9,312 nucleotides of DNA, from the NCBI GenBank assembly GCA_022564085.1, contig JADFMC010000061.1, forward strand, positions 1 to 9,312. Direction: 5' to 3'. Under the pieces are notes generated by a model, which saw only the letters and a program-made list of their open reading frames with translations, was not told the origin of the DNA and ran no database searches. This stretch comes from Fidelibacterota bacterium (GTDB lineage: Bacteria > Fidelibacterota > Marinisomatia > SCGC-AAA003-L08 > TS1B11). Positions 1-7,113 of this stretch are shown in pieces. The translations under genes were made by a program, and so were the position numbers. Numbering within the stretch: the first letter of the stretch is position 1; every line of letters starts with the position of its first letter.

Positions 1-610
1 TGTTGGCGGCCAGTCGCATAGTGAGGGCAAAGGGCCGCACGAACATGCTCAACAATTCAATCGGTATCAGGATGAACAGCACCAGCCAGGCGATCCCCGG
101 GGGGGCCATATTCCTCCAGTGGCCGAAAACGCCGTGTACCCGGCTCCCGGCGACAATGATAGCAAAGAATGTGATGGTGGCCAGCGATGCGGTTACATTC
201 AGGTTGGCCGTGGCGGTCCCCCCGCCGGGGATCAGGTCGAAAAAGGGCACCAGCCCCAGCAGGTTGGCGGTTACGATCAGGGTGAAAAACGTCAGGATCA
301 GGGGGGACCAGCTGCGGGCGTGGGCCGCACCGATATGGGGCACTACAATTTGGTTATGCACAAAATCGACAATGAACTCCAGGAAATTGCTGAAGCCGCT
401 GGGCACCGGGTTTTCCTGAGTGCGGTAGCGGCGGCTGCCCAACAGAAATCCGGCCGTCACCACGGTGCCGGCCAACCACAGCATGAGCACGTGCTTGGTA
501 ATGGATATGTCCAGCCCGAACAGGGGCGGCAGTTGCACCAGCACATCGCTGTTGGAGACGTGGTGCAGGATGATCGAACCAATGTCCTGGCTATGTTCCT
601 CTACAGCCAT
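1..610 (-). CDS. atpB: F1Fo ATP synthase subunit a, 3' end cut by window edge
   Basis: This is the membrane stator subunit a of F1Fo ATP synthase, which forms the proton half-channels against the c-ring. I translated the minus strand by hand from the ATG at 610; 203 codons are open to the window edge with no stop. Residues about 37-58, 102-124 and 138-155 are hydrophobic segments, with more hydrophobic sequence from about 174. The line PHIGAAHARSWSPLILTFF and the segment FVRPFALTMRLAAN are typical of the family. Arg199 in TMRLAAN aligns with the essential channel arginine (Arg210 of E. coli). The rest of the last helices lies outside the window. The start follows the atpI-like gene by 12 bases, with GGAATAAGG just upstream, so it is probably cotranscribed with atpZ and atpI. 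Subunits c and b would be expected next, to the left. Identification is firm. Confidence 0.95.
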   Translation of the reverse strand, partial: MAVEEHSQDIGSIILHHVSNSDVLVQLPPLFGLDISITKHVLMLWLAGTVVTAGFLLGSRRYRTQENPVPSGFSNFLEFIVDFVHNQIVVPHIGAAHARSWSPLILTFFTLIVTANLLGLVPFFDLIPGGGTATANLNVTASLATITFFAIIVAGSRVHGVFGHWRNMAPPGIAWLVLFILIPIELLSMFVRPFALTMRLAAN

Positions 611-622
611 ACCTTATTCCAC

Positions 623-1018
623 TTAGGTGGCTACCCCGCGGCGACGGCCGGCGGCCAGGTAATATTGCTGGTACCGGAAGGCCTCGTATAGGTGCCAGGC
701 CAGGAAATTGACGAGCAGTGTAACCACAAAGGCTGCCTGGGGCCAGGTGGTCAGCACTAATACTGCTGTTATCCAGGCACCGATCAGGACCACTTTTGTC
801 AGGAAGTTCACTATCACAAAGCGATCATGCTTACGGGGATCGAGTTTTCCCGGCAGCAACCGGAAAAACACTACCAGGCTGACCCCTGATATGGTCAGCG
901 GCAAGAGTCCCCCCGCCGACACCGCCATGAACAGAGCGCTGTCTCCAGCGAACAATGCCAATCCGGCGGCAGCCAGGAAAAGGGCTACCAGGATTTCCGC
1001 GCCCCGGGGCAGCCTCAT
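623..1018 (-). CDS. ATP synthase subunit I (AtpI-like) membrane protein
   Basis: This is a small hydrophobic protein (131 residues from the ATG at 1018) with about four membrane segments, near residues 7-24, 27-52, 68-88 and 92-112. It has a basic cytoplasmic loop (PGKLDPRKHDR) and a basic tail. Position between atpZ and atpB and the hydropathy pattern match AtpI-type proteins, which help assemble the c-ring or Fo; sequence conservation in this family is low, so context carries much of the call. I chose the ATG at 1018 because it overlaps the atpZ stop in an ATGA arrangement, with a G-rich stretch (GGTGGGG) just upstream. An in-frame ATG at 1051 would add 11 residues but has no clear ribosome binding site and would lie further inside atpZ. 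Confidence 0.75.
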   Translation of the reverse strand: MRLPRGAEILVALFLAAAGLALFAGDSALFMAVSAGGLLPLTISGVSLVVFFRLLPGKLDPRKHDRFVIVNFLTKVVLIGAWITAVLVLTTWPQAAFVVTLLVNFLAWHLYEAFRYQQYYLAAGRRRGVAT

Positions 1019-1224
1019 GCCCCACCATTCCCTGGAAACATGGCCTTCCATAAATCGTACAGCCCCACAGCCACCCCTAGTAGTAGGCCCGTCAGCAACA
1101 AGTAAGGGGCCGTCTCAAATCTTTTATCCAACGCATATCCCAATAGTCCCAAGCCCAATACCGCCCCGGTAAGGGTCTGGGTGGCGGTTATAACCTGGCG
1201 ACTTCCTGGTATTTTATTTGGCAT
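1015..1224 (-). CDS. atpZ: AtpZ/AtpI-family small membrane protein
   Basis: This is a 69-residue protein with two hydrophobic helices (about residues 17-30 and 40-56) joined by a short charged loop (ALDKRFETAPY). It ends in a tryptophan-containing amphipathic tail (GLYDLWKAMFPG). This is the layout of the AtpZ or 'ATPase gene 1' family (PF09527), which precedes atpI in many bacterial atp operons and has been linked to ion transport or ATP synthase assembly. The start is well fixed: an in-frame TGA lies directly before the ATG at 1224. The stop overlaps the start of the next gene by 4 bases, indicating coupled translation. A gap of 42 bases separates it from the bactofilin gene. Confidence 0.8.
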   Translation of the reverse strand: MPNKIPGSRQVITATQTLTGAVLGLGLLGYALDKRFETAPYLLLTGLLLGVAVGLYDLWKAMFPGNGGA

Positions 1225-1266
1225 TCACGGTGCAGGTCGGAACGATGGCTGGCCCTACGGAAAATC

Positions 1267-1716
1267 TCAGGCGTCCTTCGCAGCCGCTGGGGTGGATTCT
1301 TCGGTGGAGTGAGATTGCTGATTGTGCGAACCCTGACCAGCCGGCCGGCCATCCTTGTGGCGCGATTCCTCACTGATCTTGGCACGTTTCATTTTGCATT
1401 TGCCGGAAAACTGGGCGCCTTCCTCGATCACCAACAGGTCCACCCGCACTTCCCCCACTACCTTGGACGAACCGCCCAGGGTAGCGCGGCCTTTGATGGT
1501 CAGACTGCCTTCCAATTCACCGTCGATGACGGCCTCCTGGGCAATCACTGCGCCTTTGATATATGAATCCTTGGCTGAACGCACCATGCCATCGGAGCGG
1601 ATATCCCCGATGATCGTTCCGTAGACCAGCACCGAACCCTTGACATCCAGATTGCCATGGAAGTTGGTGTTCGGACCAACTATGGTGTTGATTTGGTTGC
1701 TCGAAGTTTTAGCCAT
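1267..1716 (-). CDS. Bactofilin (polymer-forming cytoskeletal protein)
   Basis: Bactofilins polymerise without nucleotide into filaments that scaffold cell-wall enzymes near the membrane. The core at about residues 10-110 shows the short beta-helix repeat pattern of the family (PF04519): IVGPNTNFHGNLDVKGS, then repeated turns such as VYGTIIGDI, SYIKGAVIAQ, VIDGELEGSL, IKGRATLGGSS and VVGEVRVDLLVI. The tail from about residue 118 is hydrophilic, rich in Ser, Glu, Gly and Ala, and probably disordered, as is usual. The length of 149 residues is normal. The ATG overlaps the stop of the M23 peptidase gene by 8 bases, so the two are likely translated together. Bactofilin next to an M23 peptidase is a recurring pair (for example CcmA with Csd1 in Helicobacter), which suggests the polymer positions that peptidase. 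Confidence 0.9.
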   Translation of the reverse strand: MAKTSSNQINTIVGPNTNFHGNLDVKGSVLVYGTIIGDIRSDGMVRSAKDSYIKGAVIAQEAVIDGELEGSLTIKGRATLGGSSKVVGEVRVDLLVIEEGAQFSGKCKMKRAKISEESRHKDGRPAGQGSHNQQSHSTEESTPAAAKDA

Positions 1717-2530
1717 TGGTATCTACGGAAACATCCTGCTTGCGATAAATCTCAATAAATAGCCGCGGGTCGATTGACCGGGCCTCTTTCCATATTTCAA
1801 AATGCAGATGCGGGCCCTGGCTGATGCCGGTATTGCCCACCAAGCCGATCGGTTGCCCCCGCGCGATCCACTCCCGGGGCTGGACCAAGTTAATCTGATT
1901 GTGCCCATAGACGGAGAAGTAACCGTCACCGTGGCTCAAGATTATCAGGTAGCCCAGGTCTTCCGTCCAGTGGGCAAACACCACCAGCCCGGAGGCGGCG
2001 GCATGAATGATTTCCCCTTCGGCTGCGGCGATGTCCACCCCGGAGTGATTGACCTGCAGGTCCAGGGAGTGCAGCAACTGCCCCTGGGTGACATACCCGT
2101 TTACCGGTGGAAAAGTGGGCAGATTATCCAGGAAGTTGATATACCGGTTATCGATCCTGATACCCCCCTGCCGTCCGTCCAATTGGCTGGAATCGCCATC
2201 AAGTCCACCGGCGATGCGGGTCGATAATTCCAACTCCTGCAATAACGCGGTGCCCAACAAGCCGTAGCGGTTGGTCTCAGACACTACCAGCTGGACCTTG
2301 TCCCGGTAGGCCAGCAGCAGCTCTTTCTCAGCCATTACCCGCCGGTAATCGGTCAGCCGCGGCAGGGTAACAGCCAATGCTCCGAACAGTCCCAGCAGCA
2401 CTAATACCACTGCCAGCACAAAGAGCAGCAGCCTACCGGCAACGAACAGGTAACTGCGGGTCCACCCGCCGTCCGCCGACATGACAATCAGCTGGTATTG
2501 CCGATACCATATGTTTTTCAAATAGCCCAC
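1709..2530 (-). CDS. Membrane-anchored M23 (LytM-type) metallopeptidase
   Basis: This is a predicted zinc peptidase that cuts peptidoglycan peptide cross-links from the outer face of the cytoplasmic membrane. The N-terminal cytoplasmic stretch contains QLIVMSADGGWTRSY, followed by one strong membrane helix at about residues 28-55. A helical, probably coiled-coil linker occupies about 60-108, and the M23 domain about 140-262. All expected active-site residues are visible: His162 and Asp166 in NHSGVDIA, His210 in YGHN, and His241 and His243 in GPHLHFEIW. It should therefore be catalytically competent. The start is a GTG at 2530 without a strong ribosome binding site. I kept it because the N-terminal segment before the membrane helix resembles that of related peptidases; an ATG at 2482 is the alternative. 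It lies 59 bases after parB and overlaps the bactofilin gene by 8 bases. Confidence 0.88.
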   Translation of the reverse strand: MGYLKNIWYRQYQLIVMSADGGWTRSYLFVAGRLLLFVLAVVLVLLGLFGALAVTLPRLTDYRRVMAEKELLLAYRDKVQLVVSETNRYGLLGTALLQELELSTRIAGGLDGDSSQLDGRQGGIRIDNRYINFLDNLPTFPPVNGYVTQGQLLHSLDLQVNHSGVDIAAAEGEIIHAAASGLVVFAHWTEDLGYLIILSHGDGYFSVYGHNQINLVQPREWIARGQPIGLVGNTGISQGPHLHFEIWKEARSIDPRLFIEIYRKQDVSVDTNG

Positions 2531-2589
2531 AAGTTTAGCCTGTGACGTAGTCGGGTGTCAACGTAAATGCGCCTCGTGGTGCAAGGCTC

Positions 2590-3489
2590 TCAGCGGGCAT
2601 CGCGTTCTCCCAGAATGACATCCAGGATCCGTTCCAGGTCGTCCTGGGAGTAATAGGAAATCTCAATCGTGCCGGCATCGTTATCCTTGGCCTTGATCCG
2701 CACCTTGGTGCTCAATTTACCAAGCAGCTCCACCTCCACATGGTTCAGGAAAGACGGCTTGGGAGGTTCCGAGGGCCGCTGCGCAGCTTCCTTCCGTCGG
2801 GGCGATTTCTTATCCGGGGTGTCGTTTATGTCCTGCACCGCCGCCTCAGTCTGGCGGACGCTCAATCCCTGTTCCACCACCTTTTTCCATAGCCCTTGCA
2901 TCAGGGCGGGCTGGGACAGCCCCAGCAGGGCCCGGGCGTGGCCCATGCTGATGGCGCCGGCCACCAGGCTATCCTTGATCTCTTTGGGCAGGCGCAGCAG
3001 GCGCAGGTAGTTAGCCACCGCCGGACGGCTAATGCCCACCTGCTCGGCTATCTCCTCTTGCTTCAAATCGAATTTACTGTGCAACAAGGCAAAGGCCTCG
3101 GCTTGTTCAATGGCGTTTAAGTCCTGCCGCTGGATATTCTCGATGAGGGCGTACTCCATCATCTCCACATCGGTATCGACGCTCAGCACGTAGACCGGCA
3201 CCGCGTCCAATCCGGCTGCTTTGGCCGCCCGCAAGCGCCGCTCCCCAGCCACCAGCTGATACCGCCCCCCGGTGGTCTCCCGCACCGTGAGTGGCTGGAT
3301 CACCCCCTTGGACTTGATGGAGGCCACCAACTCCTCCATGCCCGGCCCCCCAAATTCCCTGCGGGGTTGCATCGGATTGGGGTCAATCAAATCGACGAGA
3401 ATGCCCGATTGGACGCCACCGGCGGCTGCCACCTCCTCGGGAGTGGGGATCAAGGCCTCCAGGCCCCGGCCTAACCTTTGTTTATCCAT
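2590..3489 (-). CDS. parB: ParB/Spo0J chromosome partitioning protein
   Basis: This is the centromere-binding CTPase of the ParABS system, which loads at parS sites and spreads along DNA to hand the origin region to ParA. The sequence starts with the typical RLGRGLEALIP. It then has an N-terminal nuclease-like CTP-binding domain containing GERRLRAA at residues 82-89 and ENIQRQDLN at 117-125. A helix-turn-helix lies around 144-164 (EEIAEQVGISRPAVANYLRLL). A charged Pro/Lys-rich linker leads to the C-terminal dimerisation region (about 245-299). The length of 299 residues is usual. The ATG at 3489 overlaps the parA stop by 8 bases, so translation is probably coupled. No parS site was found in the window. 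Confidence 0.95.
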   Translation of the reverse strand: MDKQRLGRGLEALIPTPEEVAAAGGVQSGILVDLIDPNPMQPRREFGGPGMEELVASIKSKGVIQPLTVRETTGGRYQLVAGERRLRAAKAAGLDAVPVYVLSVDTDVEMMEYALIENIQRQDLNAIEQAEAFALLHSKFDLKQEEIAEQVGISRPAVANYLRLLRLPKEIKDSLVAGAISMGHARALLGLSQPALMQGLWKKVVEQGLSVRQTEAAVQDINDTPDKKSPRRKEAAQRPSEPPKPSFLNHVEVELLGKLSTKVRIKAKDNDAGTIEISYYSQDDLERILDVILGERDAR

Positions 3490-4255
3490 TTTGCTCGATT
3501 ACTTCACTGACCAACGACATGTAATTCATGGAGCCCATGGATGAGGCATCGTACAGTATGATGGGCTTACCGTAACTGGGCGCTTCGCTCAGCCGCACAT
3601 TGCGTTGGATGGCTGTCTTGTAGACCTTGTCGCCGAAATAGGCCCGCACCTCCTCGGCCACCTGGCGGGACAGGTTCAAACGGGAGTCAAACATGGTGAT
3701 CAGCACACCTTCGATCTCCAAATCGGTGTTCAGCTGCCGCTGGATCTGGCGGATGGTGTTTAATAGCTGCGACAAGCCTTCCATGGCATAATACTCGCAC
3801 TGGATAGGGATCATGACCGAGTCGGCGGCGGTCAGGCTGTTGACCGTCAACAGGCCCAGCGAGGGGGGACAATCGATCAATATGAAGCGGTAATCCCGAT
3901 CGAGTTCGTCGAGGGCCTTTTTAAGGATGTATTCCCGGGCTAACATGCCCACCAGCTCCACCTCGGCGCCCACCAGCTGGTGGGATGACGGTACCAAGTC
4001 AAGGTGCTCCAATTGGGTAGAGACGATCACATCCTCCAGGGAGCCGTTATTGGTCAGGATGCTATAGACCGACTCGTGGGCTCCGTTGATGTCCACGCCC
4101 ACACCACTGGTGGCGTTGGATTGGGGGTCCAAGTCCACCAACAGGGTGGGAATTTCACTGGCGGCCAGCCCGGCGGCCAGATTTACGGCGGTGGTGGTCT
4201 TGCCGACCCCGCCTTTCTGATTGGCCAGGGCTATTATTTTCGTTTTGTTGGGCAT
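3482..4255 (-). CDS. parA: ParA/Soj chromosome partitioning ATPase
   Basis: This is a deviant-Walker ATPase that binds the nucleoid nonspecifically when bound to ATP and moves ParB-parS complexes. The deviant Walker A motif KGGVGKTT is at residues 14-21, with signature Lys14 and catalytic Lys19. LLVDLDPQSN follows at 38-47, and the Walker B strand reads FILIDCPPSLGLLTVN. The stretch near the C terminus with QRNVRLSEAPSYGKP is typical of chromosomal Soj-type ParA, as is the lack of an N-terminal helix-turn-helix. At 257 residues it has the usual chromosomal length. It is the first gene of the leftward run, next to a 190-base divergent intergenic region that should hold its promoter. No good ribosome binding site is seen before the ATG. 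Confidence 0.96.
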   Translation of the reverse strand: MPNKTKIIALANQKGGVGKTTTAVNLAAGLAASEIPTLLVDLDPQSNATSGVGVDINGAHESVYSILTNNGSLEDVIVSTQLEHLDLVPSSHQLVGAEVELVGMLAREYILKKALDELDRDYRFILIDCPPSLGLLTVNSLTAADSVMIPIQCEYYAMEGLSQLLNTIRQIQRQLNTDLEIEGVLITMFDSRLNLSRQVAEEVRAYFGDKVYKTAIQRNVRLSEAPSYGKPIILYDASSMGSMNYMSLVSEVIEQNG

Positions 4256-4290
4256 TATATACGCTGTTTCAGGGGGTATTTAAACCTGTA

Positions 4291-4320
4291 AATCTACGAG
4301 ATGCTGGTCGAATGTTGCAA
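4291..4320 (-). promoter_or_regulatory. Candidate promoter for the parA operon
   Basis: Read on the minus strand, TTGCAA (4315-4320) and TAGATT (4291-4296) are separated by 18 bases and lie upstream of the parA start at 4255. Each matches the sigma-70 consensus at about four of six positions. The call rests only on these matches and on location in the divergent intergenic region. Confidence 0.3.
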
Positions 4321-4396
4321 GGCCACCGGACTACTACCCACCCGGAGTAATCCCTTGCGCCCATCAGAGGCCAAATCTAACTTTCTCGCTCTGAAC

Positions 4397-4424
4397 TTGT
4401 AGCTATGTTTCCATCACTTATATC
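4397..4424 (+). promoter_or_regulatory. Candidate promoter for the ACT/DUF711 pair
   Basis: TTGTAG (4397-4402) and TATATC (4419-4424) are 16 bases apart and sit about 20 bases before the GTG start at 4446, implying a leader of roughly 15 bases. This is a modest sigma-70 match within a locally AT-richer part of the intergenic region. No other feature was recognised in 4256-4445. Confidence 0.3.
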
Positions 4425-4445
4425 AGCCGCCACCAGGGCCGCCCC

Positions 4446-4898
4446 GTGAGTCCCCGCCCGGACAGCGACGACATCCGGCGGCGCGTGAAGCGCCAGTTAG
4501 GCCCCGATGCCACAACCGAAATGGTCGAGTCGGTAGTGCGCCGGGTCGAGGCTCTATCGGACGGGTCCGGAGAAGACCTATCCACAGACCTGCGTTCGAT
4601 GCCGCCTGAGCAAAAAGACGCCGGCGGTGACCGCCTGATAATTGCGGTCTTCGGGGTGAATCAGCCGGGCATTATGGCCGGGGTCTCGCAGATCCTGTCA
4701 CGGCACCGCTGCAATATCCTGGACATTTCCCAGAAACTGATGCAGGAGTTCTTTACCATGATATTGGTGGTGGACCTCACCGGCGCCGACACAACTTTCG
4801 AGCAACTGCAGCAGGATTTCGACAAGCTGGGGAATAGCCTGGGGATCAAGATTTATGCCCAGCACGAGGACGTCTTCCGGGCCCTGAACCGCCTGTAG
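4446..4898 (+). CDS. ACT-domain regulatory protein (UPF0237-like) with N-terminal extension
   Basis: Residues about 62-150 form an ACT domain, the small fold that often binds amino acids. The opening strand is RLIIAVFGVNQPGIMAGVSQ, and NILDISQKLMQEFFTMILVVDL continues the pattern seen in UPF0237 proteins and GcvR-like regulators. Family members are normally about 90 residues, so the first 60 residues are extra. The extension carries a charged helical stretch (DDIRRRVKRQ, then EMVESVVRRVEAL) and a polar linker. The start is a GTG at 4446 with only a weak AGGG upstream; an ATG at 4599 could give a near family-length protein but has no ribosome binding site. The stop is 10 bases before the DUF711 start, a known pairing (Streptococcus pneumoniae SP0238/SP0239). 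The ligand is unknown. Confidence 0.85.
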   Translation: MSPRPDSDDIRRRVKRQLGPDATTEMVESVVRRVEALSDGSGEDLSTDLRSMPPEQKDAGGDRLIIAVFGVNQPGIMAGVSQILSRHRCNILDISQKLMQEFFTMILVVDLTGADTTFEQLQQDFDKLGNSLGIKIYAQHEDVFRALNRL

Positions 4899-4908
4899 CC
4901 CCGCCACC

Positions 4909-6270
4909 ATGTCCTGGACCACCACTGAAATCCTGGAAACCTTGCGCATGACCGAGGTGGAGCACCTGGACATCCGCACTATCACCATGGGCATCAGTTT
5001 AAGGGGCCTTACCGGCGGCGATGCAGCCAGTGCCGCTCAGCGGGTCTACGACCGGGTCAGCGAGCGGGCCGGCAGTCTGATCGAGACCGTGGACCGCCTG
5101 TCGCGCCGCCTGGGTATTCCGGTAGCCAATAAGCGGGTGGCCATCACACCGGTGGCAGTGGCCTTCGACAACCTGGGCCGTGACGGCCTGGTGCAGATCG
5201 CCCAGGCGTTGGACCGGGCCGCCGCCAATGTGGGCATTGACTATATTGCGGGCTATTCGGCCCTGGTGGACAAAGGCAGCACCCGCGGCGATGAGGACTT
5301 GATCGCCTCCATCCCCGAGGCCATCGGCGGCACTGAGCGGGTATGTGCATCGGTGAACGTGGCCTCCAGCCGGGCCGGCATCAACCTGGACGCAGTGGCC
5401 GCCATGGGCCGGGTGATCAAACGGCTGGCCGAGGCTACCCGTGACCGGGACGCCGTGGGGTGCGCCAAGCTGGTGGTGTTCTGCAACGTGCCCGAGGACA
5501 ATCCCTTTATCGCCGGGGCTTTTCACGGCATCAGCGAGCCGGAAACCGTCATTAACGTGGGGGTGTCCGGTCCCGGCGTAATCCTGGACACGGTCCGGCG
5601 GGCGGGGAAGGCCGACGCCCGGGAGCTGGCCGAGCAGATCAAGCTCACCGCTTTTCGGGTGACCCGGGCCGGTGAACTGCTGGGCCGGCGGGTAGCCGCC
5701 GACCTGGGCATACCCTTCGGCATCGTGGACCTGAGCTTAGCGCCCACCCCTGAGCCGGGGGACTCGGTGGGCGAGGTGCTTAAAGCCATTGGGCTGGAGG
5801 ACGTGGGCGCGCCGGGCACCACCGCCGCCCTGGCACTGCTCACCGACGCCATGAAACGCGGCGGTTTGATGGCCTCGTCGTCAGTGGGGGGCTTGAGCGG
5901 GGCCTTCATCCCGGTGAGCGAGGACGCCGCCATGGTATCGGCCGTTCAAAAGGGGCACCTGTCGCTGGAGAAGTTGGAGGCCTTGACGGCGGTCTGCTCC
6001 GTGGGGCTGGACATGATCGCCCTGCCCGGGGACACACCGGCCGAGACGTTGGCCGCCATCATCGCCGACGAGTGCGCCATCGGCATGGTGAACCACAAGA
6101 CCACCGCCACCCGCCTGATCCCGGTGCCGGGCAAAACCGTGGGCGACGTGGCCGACTACGGCGGACTGATGGGCCAGGCGCCCATCATGGCCGTGAGCAC
6201 CCTATCGCCCGCTCGCTTTATCTCCCGGGGCGGGCAGATACCCCAGCCGGTGACGGGGGTGAGGAACTAG
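4909..6270 (+). CDS. DUF711 / UPF0210 family protein
   Basis: This is a 453-residue protein of the DUF711 (UPF0210) family, near the family's usual full length. Recognisable stretches are ETLRMTEVEHLDIRTITMGI near the N terminus, RVAITPVAVA, NVASSRAGINLDAV, FHGISEPETVINVGVSGPG in the middle, DLSLAPTPEPGDSVGEVL, and GLDMIALPGDTPAETLAAII then MVNHKTTATRLIPVPGK toward the end. A structure of a pneumococcal member is known and relates the fold to glycyl radical enzymes such as pyruvate formate-lyase, but no reaction is established, and I assign none. It is coupled to the ACT gene 10 bases upstream, so the ACT protein may sense a ligand for it (inference). GC is very high: hand count 45 of 60 in 5581-5640. 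Its last ten codons and stop are repeated 860 bases downstream. Confidence 0.92.
   Translation: MSWTTTEILETLRMTEVEHLDIRTITMGISLRGLTGGDAASAAQRVYDRVSERAGSLIETVDRLSRRLGIPVANKRVAITPVAVAFDNLGRDGLVQIAQALDRAAANVGIDYIAGYSALVDKGSTRGDEDLIASIPEAIGGTERVCASVNVASSRAGINLDAVAAMGRVIKRLAEATRDRDAVGCAKLVVFCNVPEDNPFIAGAFHGISEPETVINVGVSGPGVILDTVRRAGKADARELAEQIKLTAFRVTRAGELLGRRVAADLGIPFGIVDLSLAPTPEPGDSVGEVLKAIGLEDVGAPGTTAALALLTDAMKRGGLMASSSVGGLSGAFIPVSEDAAMVSAVQKGHLSLEKLEALTAVCSVGLDMIALPGDTPAETLAAIIADECAIGMVNHKTTATRLIPVPGKTVGDVADYGGLMGQAPIMAVSTLSPARFISRGGQIPQPVTGVRN
6238..6270 (+). repeat. Left copy of 33-bp direct repeat (3' end of DUF711 gene)
   Basis: This copy is codons for IPQPVTGVRN plus TAG, the end of the DUF711 gene. 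It matches 7098-7130 at 27 of 33 positions, with an identical 13-base core CCGGTGACGGGGG. The two copies flank the MNT/HEPN pair in the same orientation at a spacing of exactly 860 bases. Confidence 0.85.
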
Positions 6271-6389
6271 GCCCAGCTGGAATATGGCAATGTTGATCGT
6301 GCAAGATCCAGGCTTTGGGATTAATTTCAATTCACCAGCGGAGCGAACTACTTTCTCCACGAGCTGCGGATATCAGGGAAGACAGATAA

Positions 6390-6722
6390 ATGGCTGAAAT
6401 TGAGCACGCCAGGGCGATAATAGAATCCATCAGGGAAAGACTCTTGGCAGAATATGATCCTTTGAAAGTGATCCTGTTCGGTTCCTACGCCTACGGACAC
6501 CCCGACAGGGATAGTGATATCGACCTGCTGATAATTAAGGAGACTAACCAGCGCTTCATCGATCGCTGGGTCGAAGTCCAACGCCTGCTAACCGGTTTGC
6601 ATCGCCATCTACCGGTGGAAACGCTGGTGCTCACCCCCGCCGAATTGGATGAGCGTTTGCGGATCGGTGACCAGTTCATTATGAACATTATGGAGCGGGG
6701 CAAGGTCCTCTATGCCGCCTGA
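6390..6722 (+). CDS. MNT-family minimal nucleotidyltransferase (HEPN partner)
   Basis: This is a 110-residue nucleotidyltransferase of the pol-beta-like superfamily (PF01909). The motif is LFGSYAYGHPDRDSDIDLLI at residues 29-48, with the Gly31-Ser32 pair and the metal-binding Asp43 and Asp45 intact. Proteins of this kind pair with HEPN proteins; in studied pairs such as MntA/HepT the MNT partner is the antitoxin and AMPylates the HEPN toxin. Whether that applies here is inference. The ATG is preceded by AGGGAAG at 6375-6381 with good spacing, and the gene overlaps the HEPN gene by 11 bases, so the two are made together. It is poorer in GC than the upstream gene, which suggests transfer. Confidence 0.9.
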   Translation: MAEIEHARAIIESIRERLLAEYDPLKVILFGSYAYGHPDRDSDIDLLIIKETNQRFIDRWVEVQRLLTGLHRHLPVETLVLTPAELDERLRIGDQFIMNIMERGKVLYAA

Positions 6723-7113
6723 GGAGTCAACTTACCCAAGACATTGGCTGACTATCGCTGAAAAGGACTTGGTCCGTGTAGACCGTCTATTAGAAATGGA
6801 CGACCCGGAAGGAGCCGGTTTTCATCTACAACAGGCCTTAGAGAAATTCTTAAAAGCTTTTCTACTCTCACAAGGGTGGCAACTGAGACGTGTGCATAAT
6901 CTGGATACACTGCTGGATGACGCACTGACTTTTGATACTTCGCTGGAAGAATATCGAGAAGTTTGTCAGAAGATTACGGGCTATTACTTTCTTGAGCGCT
7001 ACCCAGTGGCAATGGACATTAGCCTGACGGTGGAAGAAGTCCGCCCCTCCAGGGACCAAGTAGGATCGCTGATCGAGCGACTAGTGGCAGCGACTAAATC
7101 CCCCAACCGGTGA
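6712..7113 (+). CDS. HEPN-domain protein, partner of MNT nucleotidyltransferase
   Basis: This is a 133-residue all-helical HEPN protein (PF05168/COG2250 type). Family features seen are HWLTIAEKDLVRVDRLL at the start, AGFHLQQALEKFLKAFLLSQG in the second helix, RRVHNLDTLLDDA around residue 60, and YYFLERYPVAMD near residue 95. In toxin pairs HEPN is an RNase, but the usual R-x4-6-H active motif is not evident: after Arg96 the positions where His is expected hold Met101, Asp102 and Ile103. It may therefore act by binding rather than cutting, or use other residues. It begins inside the MNT gene (11-base overlap). Its last residues SPNR and its TGA stop are supplied by the right copy of the DUF711-end repeat, so its original C terminus may have differed. 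Confidence 0.85.
   Translation: MPPEESTYPRHWLTIAEKDLVRVDRLLEMDDPEGAGFHLQQALEKFLKAFLLSQGWQLRRVHNLDTLLDDALTFDTSLEEYREVCQKITGYYFLERYPVAMDISLTVEEVRPSRDQVGSLIERLVAATKSPNR

Noticed and set aside
486..495. AGCACGTGCT palindrome with a parS-like CACGTG centre
   Set aside because: The outer bases do not match parS and it lies in the coding sequence of the ATP synthase subunit a gene.
119..691. Long plus-strand open frames opposite the ATP synthase genes
   Set aside because: The minus strand encodes clear subunit a and AtpI-like sequences here; the plus-strand translations are low-complexity and Gly/Pro/Gln-rich without recognisable domains.
4265..4271. TGTTTCA beside parA, resembling half of a parS site
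   Set aside because: The second half of the palindrome is missing (GGGGGTATT follows), so it is a chance half-site; no full or one-mismatch parS was seen elsewhere.
6271..6389. Possible promoter or small gene in the leader of the MNT gene
   Set aside because: TTGATC has no convincing -10 partner at proper distance, and no short frame with a ribosome binding site other than that of the MNT gene was found.
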